Shown here piece by piece: positions 17,739-25,991 of a DNA stretch of 64,000 nt; the first letter of the stretch is position 1, and every line of letters starts with the position of its first letter. The stretch is from Microbacterium sulfonylureivorans (GTDB taxonomy: Bacteria > Actinomycetota > Actinomycetes > Actinomycetales > Microbacteriaceae). A program made the position numbers and the translations under genes. The notes under the pieces were generated by a model. That model ran no database searches. It saw nothing but the letters and a program-made list of their open reading frames with translations, and had not been told where the DNA came from. The stretch covers positions 1,612,001 to 1,676,000 of the forward strand of contig NZ_RJAD01000001.1 in assembly GCF_003999995.1 (NCBI RefSeq), in the 5' to 3' direction.

Positions 17739-18812
17739 TCAGAACACCCCGGTGTCGTCGTTGCTGGCTCTGCTGCGACCCGTCTCGCGGACGCGGGGCG
17801 CGACCAGAAGCCTGCGCACCCCTGTGCGGGCGAGCGTCCGAGCCATTGCTCTGCGCGTGCGAGACGCGGCCCAGGCAGCGCGGCGGCGCGACGCGGGATC
17901 GAGCGTAGCCGCAAAGGTCACGAGTTCATCGACGTAGTCGGGGTTGCGTGAGGCGTCCCGTTCGATGCGAGCGAGGAGGAGTGCGTATCTGGCAACGGAA
18001 CGACTCGCGTCTCTCAGATACCGCGCTCCGCGCGGGAACTTCTTCGACGCCGAGACGAACGCGGCCATTCGGTGTCGCAGTTCGCCCAGCTCTCGGCGAT
18101 CACCGACCATGCCGCCCTGGGTCATCGACATGTTCGCGCCGTGCACGCGGTAGTAGGCCTGGACCGTCCCTGCGATGAAGCCGACGTTCGTCTGCGCCGC
18201 GAAGCGCAGCCACATCTGCAAGTCGGACGTGTAGGGAACGGCGGGGTCGTAGTCGCCGACCTCGCGCATCGTCGACGTACGCACGATCGCCTCGGGCGAG
18301 TAGATCTGGTTCGCCCCGTTGCGGAACAGGCGCTCGGCCCATTCGATGCCGTCCCAGATCACCCAGTGGCTTGCGGGCTCGGGGATGTCGTCGGGCAGGT
18401 CGGGACCCGTGGCGTAGACGACGGGACCATAGGTGAGCCCGACGTCGGGATGCGCCTCCATCACCGCAGCCGCACGTGCCAGCGCCCCCGGCGCCAGCCC
18501 GTCGTCGGCGGAGATGAGGAGTGCGTAGGTTCCGGTGACCATCGCCAGTCCCGCATTCGCCGTGCCGATGAGGCCGAGATTCTTCTCGTTGCGGATGACG
18601 CGCACGCGAGGAAAGCGCGCCGCCAGACCTTCCGCCACCTGAAGGCTGTCGTCGGTCGAGCAGTCGTCGATGATCAGGACGTCGACGTCGACGTCCTCCT
18701 GCGAGACCACGCTCTCGACGGCGAACGGCAGGAAATGGCCGTAGTTGTAACAGGGGATGACGACGCTCACGGTGGGCGTCGTCATCAGCGGGACGGGGGT
18801 GACTTTCCTCAT
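17739..18812 (-). CDS. Family 2 glycosyltransferase
   Basis: A GT-A enzyme of about 357 residues. VSVVIPCYNYGHFLPFAVES opens the fold, LIIDDCSTDDS follows, and SADDG replaces the more common DAD or DDD metal motif. The C-terminal 70 residues are very basic, suggesting a membrane-facing tail. Three in-frame starts are possible (18863, 18824, 18812): GAGGGAGG abuts the ATG at 18824 and lies twelve bases from the one at 18812, which I prefer weakly. It likely extends the surface glycan made by the locus. Confidence 0.85.
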   Translation of the reverse strand: MRKVTPVPLMTTPTVSVVIPCYNYGHFLPFAVESVVSQEDVDVDVLIIDDCSTDDSLQVAEGLAARFPRVRVIRNEKNLGLIGTANAGLAMVTGTYALLISADDGLAPGALARAAAVMEAHPDVGLTYGPVVYATGPDLPDDIPEPASHWVIWDGIEWAERLFRNGANQIYSPEAIVRTSTMREVGDYDPAVPYTSDLQMWLRFAAQTNVGFIAGTVQAYYRVHGANMSMTQGGMVGDRRELGELRHRMAAFVSASKKFPRGARYLRDASRSVARYALLLARIERDASRNPDYVDELVTFAATLDPASRRRAAWAASRTRRAMARTLARTGVRRLLVAPRVRETGRSRASNDDTGVF

Positions 18813-18941
18813 CGTGCGTGGCATCCTCCCTCGACGAGGCGTTGCGAGGATGCCGCGGTTCACGCAGACGGTTCCTCACCGTTCGCCCGGCCGCGGCGAA
18901 CAGGTCCATAGTAGGCCGACGGCCGATGGCCCCGCCTCGGC

Positions 18942-18947
18942 TAGAGT
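18942..18947 (+). promoter_or_regulatory. -10 hexamer TAGAGT for a leaderless start
   Basis: TAGAGT is followed by exactly six bases and the GTG start at 18954, and no ribosome site precedes that start. Transcription from this hexamer would begin at or next to the start codon. Confidence 0.6.
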
Positions 18948-18953
18948 TCGACG

Positions 18954-19778
18954 GTGGAGATCCGGTTCGGATTGGGGATTCGCGCCCGGCTCGCCTCCCT
19001 GGCGTCGGACGTGAGAGGCGGCGCCGAGGGTGCGCGCGTCTTCCTGGACCGGCACGCGCTGGCGACCGGCGGGCGCGACTCCGAGCGAGCAGCCGGCCGC
19101 ATCCTGTGCTATCACTCGGTCGGCCAGCCCAGGTGGGGGATCAACGATGTCGACGAGGGCAGATTCCGCCAGCAGATCGAGTCCGCTCTCGATGCGGGGT
19201 ACCGGTTCGTTCCGGCGGCCGACATCGTGCGCACGGGTGGCGGACCGCTCGACCTGAGCGTCACCTTCGACGACGGGCCTCGAAGCGTCCTGACGGCAGC
19301 TGCGCCGATTCTCGCGTCATACGACATCCCCTTCTCGGTGTTCGTCGTTTCGGATTGGTCCGAGGACGGACTCGGAGGAGACGCGCTGAGCTGGGCCGAG
19401 GTCAGCCGCCTCGCCGAGCTCGGAGCAGAGATCGGCAATCACTCGGCGAGCCACCCGGACTTCTCCCGCATCGGCAAGGAGCAGGCGGTGCACGAGATCG
19501 GCAGCGCCCAAGAGCTCATCGAGAGGCGCACCGGCATTCGCACGTCGACCTTCGCCATCCCGTGGGGCCAGTCGGGCAACTGGCCCGTCCGGGCGCACGA
19601 GGCCGCTCTGGAGCTCGGGTACGAGGTGATCTACGCGCAGGCCGAGGAGACGCGGTCTCCCGGAACGGCCGCCCGGAGTTTCGTGACGAGGGTCGATTCG
19701 CCGCGCATCTTCGACGCTCTCCTTCGCGGCAGGTACGACCGGTGGGAGGAGTGGATCTGGCGTCGTTCTGCCGGCTAG
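18954..19778 (+). CDS. Polysaccharide deacetylase (NodB homology, carbohydrate esterase 4)
   Basis: A 274-residue protein with a NodB domain. TFDDGP (104-109) is motif 1 with the catalytic base and metal aspartate; HSASH (163-167) gives the two metal histidines. AIPWGQSGNW stands where the third motif usually has an RxPxG-like block, so the acceptor side is unusual. GTG start at 18954 lies six bases after TAGAGT and has no ribosome site. No signal peptide is seen, so it may act in the cytoplasm on a lipid-linked intermediate. It overlaps the next minus-strand gene by 4 bp tail-to-tail. Confidence 0.88.
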   Translation: MEIRFGLGIRARLASLASDVRGGAEGARVFLDRHALATGGRDSERAAGRILCYHSVGQPRWGINDVDEGRFRQQIESALDAGYRFVPAADIVRTGGGPLDLSVTFDDGPRSVLTAAAPILASYDIPFSVFVVSDWSEDGLGGDALSWAEVSRLAELGAEIGNHSASHPDFSRIGKEQAVHEIGSAQELIERRTGIRTSTFAIPWGQSGNWPVRAHEAALELGYEVIYAQAEETRSPGTAARSFVTRVDSPRIFDALLRGRYDRWEEWIWRRSAG

Positions 19779-20812
19779 CTGGTCGGGCGGCGCACGAAAG
19801 GGCGCTCACGGTCGATGTACGTCCGTGCGAGCGACGCTGGAACCTGCTGCTGCGAGGAGTCGATCCGGCCCACGATCCGGCCCAGGAACAGACCGAGCGA
19901 CCTCGCCGCGCGAAGACGCCCGGACTGCATCACCCGTCGCGCGAACTGTCGTCGTTCATCGGGGTCGCGAAGATACGCGACCACTCGGCCCATTCGTGAG
20001 GAGGGTGCGTCGACCGTCGGCTGCGCCGCGTTCACCACGCCGGCCTCCCAGTCCGGATCGGGCGCGGTGCCGCGAGCGGCGTTGAACTCGTCGATGACCT
20101 GCGCATAGCGGTGCTGGAGCTCGCGTCTGCCGCGCTGGTAGCCCGCATACTGGCGCACGGTCGCGATGAATCCGCTGCGATGGTGATGATCGATGAGCGC
20201 ATCGCGGCACTCGTGGAGCCGGTAGCCGGACAGCTGCAGCCGCCACGAGAGGTCGACGTCTTCGCCCGTGCGCAGCGACTCATCGAAGCGGCCCACCCGG
20301 CGGAAGGCCTCGGCGCTCACCGCCAGTCGCGAGCTGCTGCCGAACGGCAGCTCAGGCAGGAAGGGCATCCGCAGAGTGGTGACGAGGTCGAACAGCGGTC
20401 GCTCGGTCGTCGAGAACGGCGATTCGATGCGGGCGCACGTCACGACGACGTCATTCGCTTCGAGCGTCGGCAGAAGGTGTGCCAGCCAGTCGTCGGCGAC
20501 GGCGTCATCGGCATCGCAGAAGGCGAGCAGCGGCGCGTGGGCAGCGGCCGCGCCGGCGTTGCGCGCGGAGGAGGGGCCACGACGAGCGGAGGCATCGACC
20601 ACACGCAGCGGCAGCCGGCCCGCCCACGAACGCGCGATGTCGGCGGTGCGGTCGGTCGAGCCGTTGTCGCTGACGATGACCTCCCATTCGACATCCACCC
20701 GCTGTCGCGACAGCGCCTCCAGCTGCCGGGCGATGGTCGACGCCGCGTTGTACGCAGGAACGATCACGCTCACGGCGGGGAGTGCCGCTTCCGAGGGGGT
20801 GTCGGGGGTCAC
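19775..20812 (-). CDS. Family 2 glycosyltransferase
   Basis: A 345-residue GT-A enzyme read from GTG 20812. SVIVPAYNAAST, VSDNGSTDRT and FCDADDAVADDW contain the nucleotide-sugar site and the DAD metal motif; TGEDVDLSWRLQL carries the ED pair. It closely resembles the adjacent gene at 20855-21820 (FCDADDVVDPGW, AGEDLDFSWRVQL), so the two are a tandem duplication on the same strand. TACGAT at 20819-20824 lies six bases before the start, indicating its own leaderless promoter rather than only read-through. Confidence 0.88.
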   Translation of the reverse strand: MTPDTPSEAALPAVSVIVPAYNAASTIARQLEALSRQRVDVEWEVIVSDNGSTDRTADIARSWAGRLPLRVVDASARRGPSSARNAGAAAAHAPLLAFCDADDAVADDWLAHLLPTLEANDVVVTCARIESPFSTTERPLFDLVTTLRMPFLPELPFGSSSRLAVSAEAFRRVGRFDESLRTGEDVDLSWRLQLSGYRLHECRDALIDHHHRSGFIATVRQYAGYQRGRRELQHRYAQVIDEFNAARGTAPDPDWEAGVVNAAQPTVDAPSSRMGRVVAYLRDPDERRQFARRVMQSGRLRAARSLGLFLGRIVGRIDSSQQQVPASLARTYIDRERPFVRRPTS

Positions 20813-20818
20813 TCGGTG

Positions 20819-20824
20819 ATCGTA
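20819..20824 (-). promoter_or_regulatory. -10 hexamer TACGAT for a leaderless start
   Basis: On the minus strand TACGAT is followed by CACCGA and then the GTG start of the GT2 gene at 20812. The six-base spacing and lack of a ribosome site point to a leaderless transcript. Confidence 0.6.
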
Positions 20825-20854
20825 GCGTCTCGGTGGGCTGGAGCCCGGGGTCGA

Positions 20855-21820
20855 TCAGGGGGCGCGGACGACTGGGGGGAGTCGGCCGGGAGGCGGCAGC
20901 TGCACCACGCCCGAGAGCTCGGCCGTGCGGTATCCCCACTGGAATGCGAGTGAGGCGATGTAGGGCGTGACGGCGGCGGGATTGCGCAGGATCTCGAGCG
21001 CCTTGCGGGGCAGGCGGCGCAGCCTGTCGAACCGTTCCGCCCAGCGGCGGGGGCGGTGGTCGACCGATGGCGACGGGGCGACAGGAGACACCCTCTGGCG
21101 GCCGTACGCGTCGCGCACGAGCGCGAATCGGTGCGCGAGCGTGCGTGTGCCCGCGCCCTTCACGAGCCCCTGCCGCGCAGCAGCCCTGATCCCGCCGCGC
21201 TTTCTGTAGTGGATCACTGCCGTGGGCACTCCGACGAGCCGGTGCCCGGCGAGCTGTACGCGCCATGAGAAATCGAGATCCTCGCCGGCGAGCAACGACT
21301 CGTCGAATCCGCCGACCTCCGCGAACACGTCACTGCGCACGCCCATGTTTCCGGATCCGCACGCGGGGAACTGCGGCAGGGCGGGATCGTAGAAGGTGGG
21401 CTCGTTCCAGCCGAAATCCCACTCCCGTCCGGGGTTGAGCAGTCTGTGCTCGACAGCGCCGGCGACGAACGGAGCGTCACGGAGGCCGGCGCACAGTGCG
21501 CTCACCCAGCCGGGGTCCACGACGTCGTCGGCGTCGCAGAACAGCAGCAGCGGTGCCTCGGCGGCACGCGCGCCGATGTTGCGCGCGGCCGACGCGCCCC
21601 GACGCCGCGACGCGTCGATCAGCCGCGTGTGCGGCATCCGCGAGGAAAAGGAGCCCACGACCCCCGCGGTTCCGTCGCTCGAGCCGTTGTCGCATACGAG
21701 CACCTCGAAGAAGAGGTCGGTCTGCTGCGCCGCGAGCGCCTCGAGCTGATCGCCGAGGAACTCCGCCGCGTTGTACGCAGGGATGATGACGCTCACGGCA
21801 GGTCGATCGGGTGCCGCCAT
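20855..21820 (-). CDS. Family 2 glycosyltransferase
   Basis: A 321-residue GT-A enzyme. The start at 21820 is supported by GAGGGGAGG just upstream; the longer in-frame ATG at 21877 has none. SVIIPAYNAAEFLGDQLEAL, VCDNGSSDGT and FCDADD give the donor pocket, and GEDLDFSWRVQL the catalytic acidic pair. It is a paralogue of the gene next to it (19775-20812). The two probably add similar residues in consecutive steps or to branches. Confidence 0.88.
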   Translation of the reverse strand: MAAPDRPAVSVIIPAYNAAEFLGDQLEALAAQQTDLFFEVLVCDNGSSDGTAGVVGSFSSRMPHTRLIDASRRRGASAARNIGARAAEAPLLLFCDADDVVDPGWVSALCAGLRDAPFVAGAVEHRLLNPGREWDFGWNEPTFYDPALPQFPACGSGNMGVRSDVFAEVGGFDESLLAGEDLDFSWRVQLAGHRLVGVPTAVIHYRKRGGIRAAARQGLVKGAGTRTLAHRFALVRDAYGRQRVSPVAPSPSVDHRPRRWAERFDRLRRLPRKALEILRNPAAVTPYIASLAFQWGYRTAELSGVVQLPPPGRLPPVVRAP

Positions 21821-21960
21821 CCCGTGCCTCCCCTCGCGCCGTGCGGGACGGTCGCCCCGGCCGCTCGGTTCCATCATGGAGGATCACCGGCGCAGGTGGT
21901 GCTCCCATAGGCTGGACCGCGGCGGCGCGTCGGAGAGGCGCCCAGCGCGATGGGGGTGCG

Positions 21961-22833
21961 ATGGTCGGCGGGGACGCGGCGCGGCACGGTGACGTCGAGA
22001 TCGTCGTGGTCGCATATGGCGCACCTGAGCTCGTGCGCAACGCGCTCGCCCCGGTGCGCGGGTTCGCGGTCACGATCGTCGACAACTCGTCGATGCCCGA
22101 GATCGCGCGGATCGCGCATGAAGAGGGCGCGCAATACTGGGATCCGGGTGCGAACCTCGGCTTCGGAGCCGGGGTGAACTTCGCACTCGCGCGCCGCCGT
22201 CTGCCTGGTGCTGATGTGCTCCTCCTCAATCCCGACGCCGTCGTCGAGCCGGAGGTCGTAGACAGGCTCCGCGAGGTGCTGCACGGAGAGCCCGGCATCG
22301 CGGCCGTGGGACCCGCGCAGGTGTACGCCGACGGAAGTCACCAGCAGGTGACATGGCCGTACCCGAGGCCCATCCAGTTCGTCGCCGACGCGGTGAAGCT
22401 CGGTCGTCTGGTGAAGACGGAGCCGCGTTACGTCATCGGCTCGGTCCTCCTCATCAATGCGGCGGCCCTGGCCGCCGTCGGGGGATTTGACGAGAGCTTC
22501 TTCCTCTACGCCGAGGAGGCCGACTGGCAATACCGTGCGCACCGGGCCGGGTGGAGCAACGTCGCCGTGGAAGAGGTCACTGCCATGCACGTCGGCGCCG
22601 GAACGAGCACCGACCTCGATCGGCGGGAGGTCTTCCTCCAAGCCGGTCTCGAGCGCTTCCTCCGCAAGCACTACGGCTGGTATGGGTGGCAGGTCGCCCG
22701 ATGGTCGATCGTCGTCGGAGGCATCCCGCGTGTGCTCGTCTTCCGCGGGGAGCGTGGACGCGCTGCGCGTGCTCGGATGTCGCTGTTCCGTCGCGGTCCC
22801 GTCGCCGTCGAGAGAGGGATCGGCCGGCGATGA
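21961..22833 (+). CDS. Family 2 glycosyltransferase (rhamnosyltransferase-like)
   Basis: A 290-residue GT2 enzyme of the WbbL type. EIVVVAYGAPELVRNALAPV and VTIVDNSS open the fold; DPGANLGFGAGVN is the family hallmark loop; LLLNPDA takes the place of the DxD metal site. FDESFFLYAEEADWQYRAHR is the conserved aromatic-acidic block. ATG at 21961 follows GGGGG; TAGGCT near 21908 may be its -10. It is strikingly like the C-terminal half of the fusion at 25992-27944, indicating a duplicated module. Rhamnose as donor is only a family-based guess. Confidence 0.87.
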   Translation: MVGGDAARHGDVEIVVVAYGAPELVRNALAPVRGFAVTIVDNSSMPEIARIAHEEGAQYWDPGANLGFGAGVNFALARRRLPGADVLLLNPDAVVEPEVVDRLREVLHGEPGIAAVGPAQVYADGSHQQVTWPYPRPIQFVADAVKLGRLVKTEPRYVIGSVLLINAAALAAVGGFDESFFLYAEEADWQYRAHRAGWSNVAVEEVTAMHVGAGTSTDLDRREVFLQAGLERFLRKHYGWYGWQVARWSIVVGGIPRVLVFRGERGRAARARMSLFRRGPVAVERGIGRR

Positions 22834-22943
22834 GGGAGCTCGATCGAAGACCAGCGCATCGGAGCCCACGCGCCCGCGTCTTCCGCGACCGCGTCGCTCG
22901 CGACGCCGAGAAGGACTACCTCTCGCGAACCGAGGTCTAGGGG

Positions 22944-22949
22944 TATACT
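22944..22949 (+). promoter_or_regulatory. -10 hexamer TATACT upstream of the acyltransferase gene
   Basis: TATACT is the closest match to the sigma-70 consensus in this locus and lies 65 bp before the start at 23015. No clear -35 is visible. A short CGAGC/GCTCG hairpin follows in the untranslated leader. Confidence 0.45.
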
Positions 22950-23014
22950 TCCCAGCGCAGAGTGCGAGCATCGCTCGTGACATGGGGTCTGCACTTGGGG
23001 AGCGGGGTGCGCGC

Positions 23015-24151
23015 ATGCCCTCAGACAAGCCGCGCGAACGATGGATAGACGTCGCCAAGGGGATTGCGATCATCCTCGTGGTGTTCCTTCATGCGGCGTT
23101 CCCGGTGGTCACCGATGTGCACGTGTGGCACTGGGTCGACTACTCGGCTGTGCTCGAGTCGTTCCGAATGCCGCTGTTCTTCTTCATGGCGGGCATCTTC
23201 GCCTCCCGCGTTCTCGCGATGAGGCTGCGCGACGTCATCGACCTCCGAGTGCTCAAGTTCTCCTGGCTCTACGTGCTGTGGTCGATCATCACGGGGGTGG
23301 TCGTCGTGTGGGGCGTGTTCCATGCGCTCCAACTCCCCGGTCATGTGGGCGAGCTCCTGATGGACTCCAGCGGTCCGAACGGCGCGACCTGGTTCATCTT
23401 CGCCATCGCGTTGTACTTCTTGGTCGGCTGGTTCGCGAGAAAGCTCCCGTTCGCCGTTCAGCTCTCACTGGCCTTCGTGCTGACGATGCTGTGCGAGTCG
23501 GGACTGGTGGTCGACCCTGCTAGCTCGTGGGGCAAGGTCGGCAAGTACTTCTTCTTCTTCTTGCTTGCGGCCCAGATCGGGCCCCGCCTGCGCGAATTCG
23601 TCCCGCGGCTGCGGTTGTGGCATACGCTCATCGCCCCCGTCGTCTACGCGGCACTCGTCGTCGTGGCCCGCTGGCAGGGCTGGCTGGGGACCGACTCGAG
23701 TTCGGCCCAGCACCTGGTGGTCTGGTTCCTGTTGAGCGTTCTCGCCGTCGCTGCGGGTTGCAGTGCGGCAGTCCTGCTCGCCAGGTGGGCCGCGTTCGAC
23801 TGGCTCTTCCAGTTGGGTTCACGCACTCTCTACGTGTATCTGCTGCAGTGGTACCCGCTGGCGGCAGGGTGGCTCATCATCTCCTCCATCGACGTCATTC
23901 CGCCGCTCCTCGAGCCGTTCCTTGTGCCGCTGCTCACGGCCTTCGCCATCGTGGTGAGCCTCATCATCCATCGGCTGACGAAACGTGCCGCGGTCCTCTA
24001 CGACCAGCCTGCGTGGCTGCATCTGCCGAGACGGTGGGTCACGAGGGCGGAGGGCCCGGCGTCGGTAGAGACGGCTGCAGCGGATGCCGAGCGGCGTCCG
24101 GTCTCCCCCGATACCGAGATCGGGCGCGGGCAGACCCCACACGTCTCGTAG
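23015..24151 (+). CDS. Acyltransferase family 3 membrane protein
   Basis: A 378-residue polytopic protein with about ten membrane segments. RERWIDVAKGIAIILVVFLH carries the R-x10-H pattern of acyltransferase-3 enzymes (OafA, NodX, and in this subfamily WecH/OatA), which transfer acetyl groups to exported glycans across the membrane. FRMPLFFFMAGIF is the second conserved block. The last ~50 residues are hydrophilic and cytoplasmic. The start at 23015 is preferred over an ATG at 22982; GGGGAG precedes it by about twelve bases. It probably O-acetylates the polymer made by the locus. Confidence 0.88.
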   Translation: MPSDKPRERWIDVAKGIAIILVVFLHAAFPVVTDVHVWHWVDYSAVLESFRMPLFFFMAGIFASRVLAMRLRDVIDLRVLKFSWLYVLWSIITGVVVVWGVFHALQLPGHVGELLMDSSGPNGATWFIFAIALYFLVGWFARKLPFAVQLSLAFVLTMLCESGLVVDPASSWGKVGKYFFFFLLAAQIGPRLREFVPRLRLWHTLIAPVVYAALVVVARWQGWLGTDSSSAQHLVVWFLLSVLAVAAGCSAAVLLARWAAFDWLFQLGSRTLYVYLLQWYPLAAGWLIISSIDVIPPLLEPFLVPLLTAFAIVVSLIIHRLTKRAAVLYDQPAWLHLPRRWVTRAEGPASVETAAADAERRPVSPDTEIGRGQTPHVS

Positions 24152-24194
24152 GGCCAGGCGGGCGGTGAGTCCTGACCGCGTCATCCATCGTCCC

Positions 24195-25280
24195 TCACCG
24201 GCCGGACGAATCTGCCCGGTCGCGCGGAACGTCTGGTGGGAGGCTGGCTGAGTCGACGTGGGAGCTGTCCCGCTTCCTGGCGAAGAGGTTCAGGACGAAG
24301 GGTACGATCCGCTCCCATTCGATGAGGAACAGGCAGATGATCTGGTATTCGTGGAACGGCAGCCCCATGAGGAGGCCGATCGTGGTGTGCATGCCGATGT
24401 AGCCGACCAGCAGAACGCTGCGCAGCCTCGGCACGAAGAGCAGGAAGCCGGCGAGTTCGAGCAGGACGGTAGCGGTCGCGAAGACCGCCATGACGGCGGG
24501 CGTGTGTGCCATCCAGTCGACGAAATGCGCGAGCGCGGCCGGCTCGTACTGGCCGAACCTCGGGTTCGCGAATGTGTACATCTGCAGACCGAAGTCGTCC
24601 CGCCACGTGGGTGTCCCGTCGCCGACCAGATACACGGTGTCGCCGGCGGTGAGGCCCCTGAGATAGAACCCGAGCGTTTCGCCGTTCAGCCACTCGAAGC
24701 CGCCGAAACGCAGCTTCGACAGTCCCGATGCCGTGTACGTGACGGCCAGCAGCGCCAGGATCAGCATGACCCCCCATTGCCGATAGGGGGCGGTGAGAGT
24801 GGCCAGGAGATCTTTGCGACCTCCGCGCCACCACCGGACGACGTGTTCGAGAGACACGGCGTTCGTGCCAGGAGCGAAGACGAGGACGAACAGCACCTGA
24901 GTGGTCAGGGACGACTCGTGATCGAAGATGCCGTTGTTCCACGAGACAGCGCGCGCGAACAGGCCGATGAGGACCAGGAGAAACAGTGCGGGCCTGCTCC
25001 CCAGTCCGATGACACTGAGCACGATGAGAACGATGACGACGCCCGCCACTCGGTTCGGGTAGCTGAGGAGGAGCTCCGTCACCCCCTGGGGAACGACGCT
25101 CATCACCCATCCGTGGCCGCCGTTCTGCGGTACATCGTTGTGCCACGACTGCACCAGCTCGAGTGTGCGCTCACCGAAGGCGAGCGCGAGCGCGATCCGG
25201 AGCCAGCTCAGTCGACCGACCCAGAGCAGCGACAGAACACGCGTCAGCCGCGCCGCGCGCTGTGGTGAAGAGGTCGTCAT
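24195..25280 (-). CDS. HTTM-domain membrane protein (vitamin K-dependent carboxylase-like)
   Basis: A 361-residue membrane protein with about eight hydrophobic segments. ASGLSKLRFGGFEWLNGETL, with a Lys in the middle, and HTTIGLLMGLPFHEYQIICL fit the HTTM family, related to gamma-carboxylase and sporulation-delaying-protein SdpB. The cytoplasmic tail is hydrophilic. It is the second gene of a pair; its ATG lies within the stop of the upstream gene (ATGA). HTTM proteins in polysaccharide loci have no settled function, so no reaction is assigned. Confidence 0.75.
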   Translation of the reverse strand: MTTSSPQRAARLTRVLSLLWVGRLSWLRIALALAFGERTLELVQSWHNDVPQNGGHGWVMSVVPQGVTELLLSYPNRVAGVVIVLIVLSVIGLGSRPALFLLVLIGLFARAVSWNNGIFDHESSLTTQVLFVLVFAPGTNAVSLEHVVRWWRGGRKDLLATLTAPYRQWGVMLILALLAVTYTASGLSKLRFGGFEWLNGETLGFYLRGLTAGDTVYLVGDGTPTWRDDFGLQMYTFANPRFGQYEPAALAHFVDWMAHTPAVMAVFATATVLLELAGFLLFVPRLRSVLLVGYIGMHTTIGLLMGLPFHEYQIICLFLIEWERIVPFVLNLFARKRDSSHVDSASLPPDVPRDRADSSGR

Positions 25281-25819
25281 CGGTCTGCCCGGTACGTCTG
25301 GGTGTAGCTGTCCGTCGGTATGTCGTAGGTTCCGACCGGCTCGCTCTCGATGATGTTCCCCGAGCTGTCGACGACGTCGACGTAGAGTTCGACGGCGTCA
25401 TACGAGATCCCCCGCTCTTCGCGCAGGAAATCGGTGAGCGCCCCGAAGTAGTCGGCCATGACCTTCGCGAACACTTCGGGCGTGGACGCTCCGCTCAGGT
25501 CGCGGAACGGAGCGGTGTCTGTCATCGGTCGGTAGTACCAGGAGGACAGCTGCCGCTGGAACTCGATCGAGCTGAGGTTCGTCTCCTGAATCGGAAACGG
25601 CTCGGACGCGCCGTCTCGGACACCCTCGAGCCTGAGCGCGTAGAGGGTGGTGTCCGGACCCACGTAGTGGGCGAACATCGGTGCGGTGGTGAAGGGGAAG
25701 TCCTCGACCCCGAGAGCGATGACTACGAGGTTGGGTATCAGGATGACCGCCGACACCACAGCCGGCAGGATCATCGAGAGCGCTCGGCGGCGAGCCGAGG
25801 GCTCAGGCGGCGTCCGCAT
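25277..25819 (-). CDS. Small membrane-anchored protein paired with the HTTM gene
   Basis: A 180-residue protein with one N-terminal hydrophobic segment (about 14-38) and a ~140-residue soluble domain that should face outside. APMFAHY and YYRPM-containing stretches are noticeable, but I do not recognise the domain. It overlaps the HTTM gene by four bases and shares its transcript. A TACAGT -10 lies about 90 bp upstream on the minus strand. Similar small partners occur beside HTTM genes in other actinobacteria, as I recall; a complex is likely but unproven. Confidence 0.65.
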   Translation of the reverse strand: MRTPPEPSARRRALSMILPAVVSAVILIPNLVVIALGVEDFPFTTAPMFAHYVGPDTTLYALRLEGVRDGASEPFPIQETNLSSIEFQRQLSSWYYRPMTDTAPFRDLSGASTPEVFAKVMADYFGALTDFLREERGISYDAVELYVDVVDSSGNIIESEPVGTYDIPTDSYTQTYRADR

Positions 25820-25991
25820 CGGGCGATCCCTTCGTAAAGGTCGGGGGCCTTCGTATGCGGTTGGGGGATCGGCTGTCGCCGCCCGCAGGTGATGCTGACA
25901 CTGTAGCCCTTCGCGACTTCATTCGTCAGTCACGAGTTCTGCGAGACCGCGTCATTCGGCTCGTCGCTAGGCTGGCCTGGGAAGGGGCCGA

